Virus record (IMG/VR): IMGVR_UViG_3300042935_001795
Coordinates: 1 to 64,000 of that record
Direction: 5' to 3' (one strand)
Length of the DNA: 64,000 nt
DNA from: a virus
Shown here: piece after piece, positions 31,517-38,946 of the stretch
How positions within the stretch are numbered: position 1 is the first letter of the stretch
Layout: each line of letters begins with the position of its first letter
Program-made: the position numbers and the translations under genes
The notes under the pieces: model-generated
What the model was told of the DNA's origin: nothing
What the model saw: only the letters and a program-made list of their open reading frames with translations
The model's database searches: none

Positions 31517-32053
31517 TTACTTTTGGTCTATTTGCATGATTTCAGAACCTCTGATTTCAACATTATTTTCTCCAATTTGGGCATCATATCCACCATAAAT
31601 ATCTTCTCCGCCAGCAATTGCAGTGTTTAACATACCTCCTAATTTTTTAGAATATTTACTACCATCAGCATCATCCATAAAACCGACGTTAATTACAAAG
31701 TCTCCAGGAATTCTAATATAAAGTGGACCTCCATCTCTATTTAATCCATTAATAGTATCTGGCTCCCATGAAAGGTTTAATCCTTGAACATGAACATAAA
31801 CAACTTGGTCCATGTCTCTTACTGCCTTTTCAACTTCAGCTAGAATCATTTTTTGGGCATCTTTTCCAAAATCCCACCATGCTCCATTAACTTCTTCTAA
31901 AGTATCTGCCGCGTCTCCTTCAAAAGAGACTCTTTCAATTTCTTTTTTAAAAGCCTGCATAACTTTACCAATAATACCTTTAGAGGCATACGGCCCAGTC
32001 ATTCTGTAGACTTTCTCATTTAAAAATTCTTCGTATAGTTTAATATGTTTCAT
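31517..32053 (-). CDS. Capsid-targeted internal protein candidate, 178 aa
   Basis: Starts MKHIKLYEEFLNEKVYRM. The rest has alternating strands, GINGLN-type turns and VHVQGLNLSWEP, with no recognised family; the C-terminus ends EIRGSEIMQIDQK. Its first 37 nt are identical to those of the 31183 gene, while the bodies are unrelated, so only the peptide module is shared. A GTATATC sequence resembling the late element lies upstream, but not as an exact match. Confidence 0.78.
   Translation of the reverse strand: MKHIKLYEEFLNEKVYRMTGPYASKGIIGKVMQAFKKEIERVSFEGDAADTLEEVNGAWWDFGKDAQKMILAEVEKAVRDMDQVVYVHVQGLNLSWEPDTINGLNRDGGPLYIRIPGDFVINVGFMDDADGSKYSKKLGGMLNTAIAGGEDIYGGYDAQIGENNVEIRGSEIMQIDQK
32017..32053 (-). 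repeat. 37-nt direct repeat, copy 2
   Basis: Second exact copy of the 37-nt start segment, 538 nt from the first. Confidence 0.9.
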
Positions 32054-32066
32054 ATTGTATATCTTA

Positions 32067-32576
32067 TTATGAATAGGCTTCGATGTCCCATTGAATTCTA
32101 TCTAATGGTTTTTCGCCGTACGCTACATTTCTCTTAACCCAATCAATAAGACCTGGTTCAAACTTGGCATTTTGGGCCATATCATATGCGTGGTCTGCAC
32201 CACCATCTCCTGACATGTTTTTAATCCATTTGTCATATTCCTTTTGGTTCCATTTTTTAGGCTTAGAATGTGGTCCATTACCTGCTGTAGAAAATGCGGC
32301 CATCGATGAACTTGGAATAAATACATCAGTAAGACCTGCGGTACCTGACTTACCATTGTCGTATCCAATCTTTTTTCTGAATTTAACTAGGGCATAATCA
32401 GCAGCCTCGATTTGACTGTTGCGTGACATTGCTCCAGTTTTTTTACCATAGGCTCTTTTAAGTTCCTCTTGTTTATCAGGGTCAGTTTCAAAGTGAATTT
32501 CTTTAATGCTATCAGTTCCCCAATCCTCATTTAAGGATTCATTAACAAAACTTTCAAATGTAGGTATGTGTTTCAT
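32067..32576 (-). CDS. Capsid-targeted internal protein candidate, 169 aa
   Basis: Starts MKHIPTFESFVNESLNEDWG; two tandem candidate cleavage sites occur (after VNE and after LNE). The body has KRAYGKKTGAMSRNSQIEAADYAL and a Trp/Gly-rich C-terminal half with AFSTAGNGPHSKPKKWNQKE. Unrecognised. It is 2 nt downstream of the 32579 gene stop. Confidence 0.76.
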   Translation of the reverse strand: MKHIPTFESFVNESLNEDWGTDSIKEIHFETDPDKQEELKRAYGKKTGAMSRNSQIEAADYALVKFRKKIGYDNGKSGTAGLTDVFIPSSSMAAFSTAGNGPHSKPKKWNQKEYDKWIKNMSGDGGADHAYDMAQNAKFEPGLIDWVKRNVAYGEKPLDRIQWDIEAYS

Positions 32577-32578
32577 AA

Positions 32579-32923
32579 TTATCTTTGTTTTCCAATTGTT
32601 ACTTGTCCCATTTGAATAGCCTTTTCGATTTGATCGTATAACTCTTGGGCATTTTTAATATCTTTTGTGGGAATCTCAAATTCTCCTTTTTTGCAAAGAA
32701 GAACGTAATACTCACCATTGTTAGTTATATTAAAATACTCATCTCCTGTCATAAAAGGAATTTTCTTTCCTCTAACAGAACCAGACCCTATTTCAATTGT
32801 TCCTTTAGAAGAATTTAATAGTTTAGCCACCTTGTCAAGTATTTTATCATCCGTTGTTTTAACTCCCTCCGGATATTCTATCTTTTCATTAACAAACTGT
32901 TCGAATAGTTTAATATGTTTCAT
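32579..32923 (-). CDS. Capsid-targeted internal protein candidate, 114 aa
   Basis: Starts MKHIKLFEQFVNEKIEYPEG, then TTDDKILDKVAKLLNSSKGT and a small beta-rich body (EIGSGSVRGKKIPFMTGDEY, YYVLLCKKGEF). Unrecognised. Like its neighbours it is short and highly charged. It ends 1 nt before the 764-aa gene stop, so it is co-transcribed with that gene. Confidence 0.77.
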   Translation of the reverse strand: MKHIKLFEQFVNEKIEYPEGVKTTDDKILDKVAKLLNSSKGTIEIGSGSVRGKKIPFMTGDEYFNITNNGEYYVLLCKKGEFEIPTKDIKNAQELYDQIEKAIQMGQVTIGKQR

Positions 32924-32924
32924 C

Positions 32925-35219
32925 TTACCAAGCGTAATTTTTAGCTTCTACTTTCTTAACGTAATCAACGATTGTTTTAGAACTTTCTTTTAATCTACCT
33001 TCATAGAATTTTCCGCTATAACCGGTTGCAACTTCTTTTTCAGCATCAACAACGTATCCAACGTATCTGTTATATTCATCTAAGATATTTCTCATTAAAT
33101 TAGAAGCATCGCTCATTTTGATTTCTCTACCTTTAGGGTCTAGTCCAACAATAAGTTCTCCATATCTTCCTTTTTCACCTTTAGATAGTGCATCTTTAAT
33201 TTGAGTAGCAAGAGTATCAATAGCTCCTAATACAACTGAATCCATCGGCATTTCAGATGCTTTTTGCGCTAAGATTTGGTTATAACGGGCTTTGTTTTCT
33301 GCTTTAAAGTCTTTGTCACTTTGAAAAGCAGTAGCTCCTCTTTTATCATTAGCTCTTTGTAACTGAAGTGATGTTGTAGAATATCTTGCTTTAAGAACAT
33401 CTAAGTCAATAACGTAAACGGTATCTGCTAGTTCAGCTACTTTAGTAAGGGAGGTAATTCCTGAACCATCGTATCTTTTAGAGTCTCTTTTATCAAAACC
33501 TGCTGCATCTTCTCTAGTTTTTGTAATTTTTAAAGTTTCTCCTTTTGTATAGCTATTGTATGCAGTTGAGTACCATTCATTACTTCCGTTAGTTATTGCT
33601 AATAAGGTATTTGATTGGATAATTCCATTATTATAAGTACTTGGAATACTACCTTCGATGTATGGATTTTCTTTTTGGTTATTTACTATATAGAAGTAAA
33701 CACCATTAGCTCTTTTTTCTTTACGAGCAGTTTGAGGGTCCATTTCAATAATGTCATAATCTTCAATTTTGTCAATTGCTAATTTTGAAAAGTTATAGAA
33801 TGCTCCTGCAAGGTCTTTAGTACCTGCGCTTCCTACTGAAAAAAGGTTAGCCAGTTTAGCACTTTTAAATGCCTCATTTAATGTACTTTCATTTAGTTTG
33901 TTTGCAACGAAATCCGCGAAAGATTCGTAAATAAATTTTGTTGTCATATCATTTATATTTTTATTTTCGTCTAAGTCAATTACCCAAGCATATTCAACAT
34001 ACTTGATAGCATCTTCTGGATTCACATCCCATTTAAGTGCCGCATCTAATACGATTTTTCTTGTGATTTTTTGGTTTGGGTATTTTGCAATTTCTTTATC
34101 AAATCCTCCAGGAACCCAAATCTTTGGGGCCTTTGTAGTGGCTTCTGAAACCATTACATTTTTAAGGATTCTTGAACCTGTTTTTGATAGTGATATTCCA
34201 TCTTCAGATACGTTAAAACACTGAGCGTTTCTTCTCAACCATCTTTTAGAATCTGTGGTCATTTCTTTAAGAATATTATTAAAATCTTCCTGTGAAACTT
34301 TACCATCTTTAATAGCCTCTAACATTCTGTTACGAACTTTAGCAGCTTTACCTACAGTAACTGCCGGATTTTTATCAGTATATTGTCTTTTGATTGTAAC
34401 GTTTCTTTCATTAACTACTGATTCGTTTAAACCAAACTCTCTGATATCGTTTTGTCCATTGTCAAATGATTTTTGAATAGAGTCTAGTGCTTCTTTTCTA
34501 TCGCTTGATTTTTCAAAACCAATTTCACTATCAGTAAATGCTCTTGAATATTTTTTCCATGAGTCTTTTGATAAATCAGCAACTTTTCTTAAGTTGATTG
34601 CTGTAGATTCTATACGATATCTTCCAATTGTTCCGGCTGGGTAATTGTTAGTTGATAAACCTAAAAATAATTTAGCCTCATCTAAAGAAGATTCTTTAAT
34701 AATTTTATCATCTTTATGGAAAATGTATTCCATTTTCTTACCAGTTTTCTTGAATTCACCAGTATAAGAAACTTCTCCATCTTTATTTTTAAAAACTTTA
34801 TCAACTACAAATTCTCCATCAGATGAAGCGTATGGAATTACAATACTTCCTTTTTTAACGGTAGCCTCATTTGTAACTGATTCATTCGCCATCATCTTTT
34901 TAAAACCTTTTGCAATAGTTTTAATATCGTCTTTAATTTTACCTAAAACTGGATTTTCGCGAATGGCCATATTTACAACATTACCATTTTTGTAAATGTT
35001 GTATGAACCACCATCAAATTCTTCGTCATTATAGTCTAGGTCAAAACCATCTTCCTCTAATGTTCTTTTATTTACTGCCCATTTTCCATTTTCAGGGTCT
35101 ACACTAGCCGCAGCATCTGCAAATTTTTGAGCAATTTTAAGTGTCTCATCTTTAGTAAGTCCAGCAGGTCCACCATAAGTTGAGGTACTACCTTCGTTTA
35201 GGAATTCATTAAAATTCAT
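32925..35219 (-). CDS. Large capsid-targeted protein with multiple ES-x-x-NEA sites, possible polyprotein
   Basis: 764 residues starting MNFNEFLNEGSTSTYGG. Internal sites resembling the N-terminal peptide and its cleavage context recur: ANESVTNEATVKKG, IKESSLDEAKLF, LNESVVNERNVTI, ANKLNESTLNEAF. Each would fit the T4 prohead protease consensus (L/I/V)xE before A, G or S. Segments between sites look like separate small domains. The 620-740 region has KGEKGRYGELIVGLDPKGRE. A GATATATAA site lies 25 nt upstream. Proteolytic processing is a hypothesis; no protease gene is in the window. Confidence 0.75.
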   Translation of the reverse strand: MNFNEFLNEGSTSTYGGPAGLTKDETLKIAQKFADAAASVDPENGKWAVNKRTLEEDGFDLDYNDEEFDGGSYNIYKNGNVVNMAIRENPVLGKIKDDIKTIAKGFKKMMANESVTNEATVKKGSIVIPYASSDGEFVVDKVFKNKDGEVSYTGEFKKTGKKMEYIFHKDDKIIKESSLDEAKLFLGLSTNNYPAGTIGRYRIESTAINLRKVADLSKDSWKKYSRAFTDSEIGFEKSSDRKEALDSIQKSFDNGQNDIREFGLNESVVNERNVTIKRQYTDKNPAVTVGKAAKVRNRMLEAIKDGKVSQEDFNNILKEMTTDSKRWLRRNAQCFNVSEDGISLSKTGSRILKNVMVSEATTKAPKIWVPGGFDKEIAKYPNQKITRKIVLDAALKWDVNPEDAIKYVEYAWVIDLDENKNINDMTTKFIYESFADFVANKLNESTLNEAFKSAKLANLFSVGSAGTKDLAGAFYNFSKLAIDKIEDYDIIEMDPQTARKEKRANGVYFYIVNNQKENPYIEGSIPSTYNNGIIQSNTLLAITNGSNEWYSTAYNSYTKGETLKITKTREDAAGFDKRDSKRYDGSGITSLTKVAELADTVYVIDLDVLKARYSTTSLQLQRANDKRGATAFQSDKDFKAENKARYNQILAQKASEMPMDSVVLGAIDTLATQIKDALSKGEKGRYGELIVGLDPKGREIKMSDASNLMRNILDEYNRYVGYVVDAEKEVATGYSGKFYEGRLKESSKTIVDYVKKVEAKNYAW

Positions 35220-35243
35220 AGGATTTCTATATTTATTTATGTT

Positions 35244-35252
35244 TTATATATC
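35244..35252 (-). promoter_or_regulatory. Candidate late promoter GATATATAA
   Basis: Exact match, 24 nt between the element and the ATG at 35219; it overlaps the stop region of the adenylyltransferase gene. Confidence 0.5.
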
Positions 35253-37115
35253 TTTGTTAATAAATTGTTCGAATGTCATAATTTCATTGGAAGCCGATTC
35301 AGCTACTACTCCCATTGCATCTTCAATTTTAGATTTTAGTTCATTGTACATTCTATGAATTGCGTTTGGAGTTAAATTGTTAAATAGTTTTTCGTCTCCA
35401 TCTAATAGCGCATTTCTAACTGCAGTAGCCGAAATATCATCGTCAGTTCTTGGAATTTCAAAAAGTCCAAAATCAGCTCTACAGTTTAATTGGTCTCTAT
35501 ATGCATCATTATTAACTTGATAACCATAACTTGTCATTCTATCACTTCCCGTTCCCCAAAGTACTGGCTCATATTTAGGTCTCATTTCATTAAACATAAT
35601 ATCGATACCTCCGGTTGGAACTACAAATATTTCTTTAAGGAATGGATATTGTTTTTTAACATTGTTGAACATATCAATTTGAGTCTTTTCATCGTATGGT
35701 CTGCTAAATTCATCACCTTTCTTTTTGGTTTTTGATTTAACAAGGAATACAACTACAGGGAATCCATTCTCTTTATGTATAGTTTCTAAAACTTTTGCAT
35801 GTCCCAGTGTAAATGGCTGAAATCGTCCAACAAACATGTTTACTGGTTGTTTTCCTTGTTCAACATGAGTAAGTTTAAGTGCCTCGTTTAAGTCAACTGA
35901 GGATTTAATTCTATTACGTAACATGTAATTTTGGAAATCATAGATTGCATTTTCATCAGTATTTTCAACAAATATCTTTTCATTAATTTTTTCGATGATT
36001 TCGTTTAAACGTTCCATAGTATCTGTGTCTATTAAATCTGAAGTTTTGGTTCGCTTCTTTCTAAAAGAACCTAAAATCATTTTAAAAAGTTCTGCTAAAA
36101 TATCATTTGAAACATATTTTAGGGTTTTTTCATCAGTAATATATTTGGCGTTTAATTTAAAAGATTCTGCTGATGAAAATTCAGCACTTTCAAAATTAAC
36201 TCCAATATATTTTGAAGAGTTTTTGTCGACATATTCATTAAATATAATCGACATTATTTCAAGATATCGATAATCTGCTCTTTCGTCTTCGAGTTGAACT
36301 TCATCGATTTTAAATTGAGTTATAAATTCTAAAAAGTCAGTGACTGCAATTTGATACATGTGACTTGAAGAGTTATCGATTGTATTTTTTCGAATAAAGT
36401 CCTCTAATTTAAAAGATTTAATAGATTTTTCATCAATAAAATTAACAACCAATCCATCAAATTCGTCTTCAATTCCAGAATTTAGGGCAGTTTCAAATGC
36501 ACTATTGTTAAAAAGTTTAACTATTTTACTAGTAAAACTTGTTTTGTCTTTTGTCTCCTCTAAATAATCAAATGTTTCGCTAAATTCTCTATCGCTCATT
36601 CCAAGTAATTCTAGTAACTCATCCCGTTGTAATTGAGATAAATAGCCATCAAAAATTACACTTGGCCGTTGAACATCAAGAATTTTTGCCCATTTATTTA
36701 AGATAACCGGGTCATTTATAGTTTTCTTAACCTTATCGCCTTCTCCTATTTGTTGAATGTGAGTTAGGATTAAGTTATTTTTTGGAGTTTTTTGGTATTT
36801 AATTTTAGATACATTAACTTCTGGTAGGTATTCAAAACCAAATCTCCAATCAAGTGGCATTTGGTTTTTAGTAGAGCTTGGTAAACTTTGCATATAGTTG
36901 ATTGCAATCTCATATAGAGAAATAATAGTTCGGTCAACTAAATTTAATTTGTCTGAATTTGAAGATTTAAAATATTCAAATCCATCAAGATTTCTTTTAA
37001 CAAGAAATGTAGGTGCAGAAACTTTCTCAGTTACTAACACCCTATTTTTTAACATTTCAATAAAGGTTTCTCTATTGGTTTCGTTAAAATACTCTCTTAA
37101 TTTTTGTAATGCCAT
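35244..37115 (-). CDS. Fused ligase-like / nicotinamide-nucleotide adenylyltransferase-like protein with C-terminal targeting-like peptide
   Basis: The C-terminal ~200 residues form a nucleotidylyltransferase domain: MFVGRFQPFTLGHAKVL (the HxGH-type start) and ISATAVRNAL (the ISSTxxR-like motif), as in NMN or pantetheine adenylyltransferases. The N-terminal ~400 residues include VKRNLDGFEYFK, LDWRFGFEYLPE and DEFDGLVVNF, which resemble polynucleotide ligase segments, but the KxDG spacing is not canonical. It ends MTFEQFINKDI, the targeting peptide pattern at the C-terminus, which is unexpected. It overlaps the KTDG ligase gene by one base, so the pair is coupled. A ligase-adenylyltransferase fusion suggests nucleic-acid end or NAD-related chemistry, not proven. 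Confidence 0.68.
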   Translation of the reverse strand: MALQKLREYFNETNRETFIEMLKNRVLVTEKVSAPTFLVKRNLDGFEYFKSSNSDKLNLVDRTIISLYEIAINYMQSLPSSTKNQMPLDWRFGFEYLPEVNVSKIKYQKTPKNNLILTHIQQIGEGDKVKKTINDPVILNKWAKILDVQRPSVIFDGYLSQLQRDELLELLGMSDREFSETFDYLEETKDKTSFTSKIVKLFNNSAFETALNSGIEDEFDGLVVNFIDEKSIKSFKLEDFIRKNTIDNSSSHMYQIAVTDFLEFITQFKIDEVQLEDERADYRYLEIMSIIFNEYVDKNSSKYIGVNFESAEFSSAESFKLNAKYITDEKTLKYVSNDILAELFKMILGSFRKKRTKTSDLIDTDTMERLNEIIEKINEKIFVENTDENAIYDFQNYMLRNRIKSSVDLNEALKLTHVEQGKQPVNMFVGRFQPFTLGHAKVLETIHKENGFPVVVFLVKSKTKKKGDEFSRPYDEKTQIDMFNNVKKQYPFLKEIFVVPTGGIDIMFNEMRPKYEPVLWGTGSDRMTSYGYQVNNDAYRDQLNCRADFGLFEIPRTDDDISATAVRNALLDGDEKLFNNLTPNAIHRMYNELKSKIEDAMGVVAESASNEIMTFEQFINKDI

Positions 37116-38404
37116 TATCTTCCGTATTTTATAATTCCCATTAATTGATTAATTGCAGCGAATGTTCCTGTTAATTTGTACATGTGTCCTTTGTATGAAA
37201 ATACGATACCTTCAGTCGGTATAATAGATTGGATTCCTCCAATTCTCTCTAATCTGTCAAGTTCTTTTGCAACCTTTTCGATTTGAGTAAGGTCTCCATT
37301 TAGTTTAATTTTGTCGGCTTCGGTTCGGATTTCGTTATGTAGTCTTTGCATTTCTTTTTCAGGAGAAGCAGCAACAAAATTACTTGCATTCTTTAAGATA
37401 ACACTTCCCAATTCTAAGAAAAGGTCTTCAAATGGTCGAATGTTTTCTTTAAATTTTACTTTAAAGTCCTCTTTGTCGAACTTTTTAACGGCTTCGGCTT
37501 GTTCCTTTGTTAACTCCTTGTCTAAAGAACGCATGTTTAATGTTTTCTTGTCGTCATATGCCCATCTTAACAATAAACCTTCTTTGATATTCTGGGGTAG
37601 GTCACCAAATATTGTTTCAATTTGCTCTCTCCACCACATTTCATGGTAGCGAGCAACTGAGTCAGCATCGGTTAATTTATAACGATTTTTAAGAGTATCT
37701 AGTTTTCCTAAGAATTTAGACTGATTCTCTTCAAAATTTATATCTTTTTGTAGTTTAATAACTTGTGGAGGGATTATTGTAAATGTTTTTCCAATGTCAG
37801 CATTTAAAGATTTAAGAACTCCGGTAACACTTTTTGCCGCACTATTGTCGTCTCCAACTATATTTCCTGCGCCATCAGTCTTCTTGATACCATGAAATTG
37901 AATTACGTCAACGTCATAGTGAATAACGTTAGGGTTAGCAGAATATATCAACTCCATGTTCATGAAGTTCAGACCATTCTGGAACACTTCCTCTTGTGTT
38001 TTAGCCGGTAACTTTATAAGCAGAGTTGCTAAATCAGTGGCTGCAAATTGGAAAGTATCTTGTACTAATTTACTTGCATGTCCTTCAAATTTATTTTGAA
38101 AATCCTTAAGGCTCATTGGAGTTTGCAACTCAGTTTTATTTCTGGCAAATTTAACTTCACCATTTTGAATAGTTGCAAAAACGTTTTGACCGTCAGTTTT
38201 TTCAGTAGGCTCTTCTTCGAAGTTTAATTCTCCTTGAAGTCCACCAATAATCATATTCTTGAAGTCTCCGAATGTTAGGTCATTGTTATCGAATGGATGA
38301 GACATGTGTCCGGCAGCTCCACCTTCTAATAGTAACCGTTCATTCAATTTAACTTCGTACCTTTCGGTTATGAACCGGTTAAAATTAAGGATTCTTTTTT
38401 TCAT
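37115..38404 (-). CDS. KTDG ligase-like nucleotidyltransferase with targeting-type N-terminus
   Basis: Residues 69-72 are KTDG within EKTDGQNVFATI, the nucleotidyl-lysine motif I of ATP-dependent ligases; PTEGIVFSYKG near residue 405 fits motif IV and HMYKLTGTF motif V. An upstream HMSHPFDNNDLTFGDFK segment is shared with conserved phage ligase-like proteins. The N-terminus MKKRILNFNRFITERYEVKLNE resembles the targeting peptide with two candidate sites (ITE, LNE). At 429 residues it is a full ligase-like core. Substrate (RNA, DNA or protein) is unknown; coupling to the adenylyltransferase suggests end repair. Confidence 0.75.
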   Translation of the reverse strand: MKKRILNFNRFITERYEVKLNERLLLEGGAAGHMSHPFDNNDLTFGDFKNMIIGGLQGELNFEEEPTEKTDGQNVFATIQNGEVKFARNKTELQTPMSLKDFQNKFEGHASKLVQDTFQFAATDLATLLIKLPAKTQEEVFQNGLNFMNMELIYSANPNVIHYDVDVIQFHGIKKTDGAGNIVGDDNSAAKSVTGVLKSLNADIGKTFTIIPPQVIKLQKDINFEENQSKFLGKLDTLKNRYKLTDADSVARYHEMWWREQIETIFGDLPQNIKEGLLLRWAYDDKKTLNMRSLDKELTKEQAEAVKKFDKEDFKVKFKENIRPFEDLFLELGSVILKNASNFVAASPEKEMQRLHNEIRTEADKIKLNGDLTQIEKVAKELDRLERIGGIQSIIPTEGIVFSYKGHMYKLTGTFAAINQLMGIIKYGR

Positions 38405-38405
38405 A

Positions 38406-38882
38406 TTATAAGCTTTCTAATTTTTTACTTAAATCAAGTATGTTTGCATTAATTCTTATTTTTTGATTATCAAGGTCAAGAGCTGACATTTTAAGAGTTG
38501 CTATTTGGGCTTGAATTGCAGATTTTGGGTCATCTACTTTTTGGTTTAAGTCATTAACTTTATTTCTAAGTTCTTTTCTTTTTAAGAGTAGATCGGATGC
38601 TTTTAATGAAAGATCAGCTCTTGCATCAGAGTAATTAGATTCTGCAACACCATTATTTCCTTCCATTCCATCATATACAGAGTTTAAGTTTTCTAAAGAA
38701 ACTGTTAATTGAGAAAACATCCAAGACTCTAGTTGTTCTCCTTCTGTCATTCTCTGTTTAATCATGCCTGCATATTCTGCAATTTTTTGAAGTTGACCCA
38801 TAGTCATATCATTTAATTCGGCTAGGGTATCTCGACCCTCTGCTTCATTTAAGAACTCTTCAAATAGGTTAATATGTTTCAT
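38406..38882 (-). CDS. Capsid-targeted coiled-coil protein, 158 aa
   Basis: Begins MKHINLFEEFLNEAEGRD; a longer frame from 38921 would add 13 residues and overlap the terminator, so 38882 is preferred. The body is a long alpha-helical coiled coil (KELRNKVNDLNQKVDDPKSA, KMSALDLDNQKIRI), like a T4 core/scaffold-type protein. Cleavage would be after LNE. It begins the unit that ends at 31131. Confidence 0.8.
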   Translation of the reverse strand: MKHINLFEEFLNEAEGRDTLAELNDMTMGQLQKIAEYAGMIKQRMTEGEQLESWMFSQLTVSLENLNSVYDGMEGNNGVAESNYSDARADLSLKASDLLLKRKELRNKVNDLNQKVDDPKSAIQAQIATLKMSALDLDNQKIRINANILDLSKKLESL

Positions 38883-38895
38883 AGTGTAAATATAA

Positions 38896-38929
38896 TAAAA
38901 ATACCTGACATGGTAAAACATCAGGTATT
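38896..38929 (-). terminator. Intrinsic terminator after the 862-aa gene
   Basis: 9-bp stem AATACCTGA / TCAGGTATT (38900-38908 with 38921-38929) and a five-A plus-strand tract. It is weaker than the others but lies exactly between two units. Confidence 0.7.
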
Positions 38930-38946
38930 ATTTATTTAGATTATTT

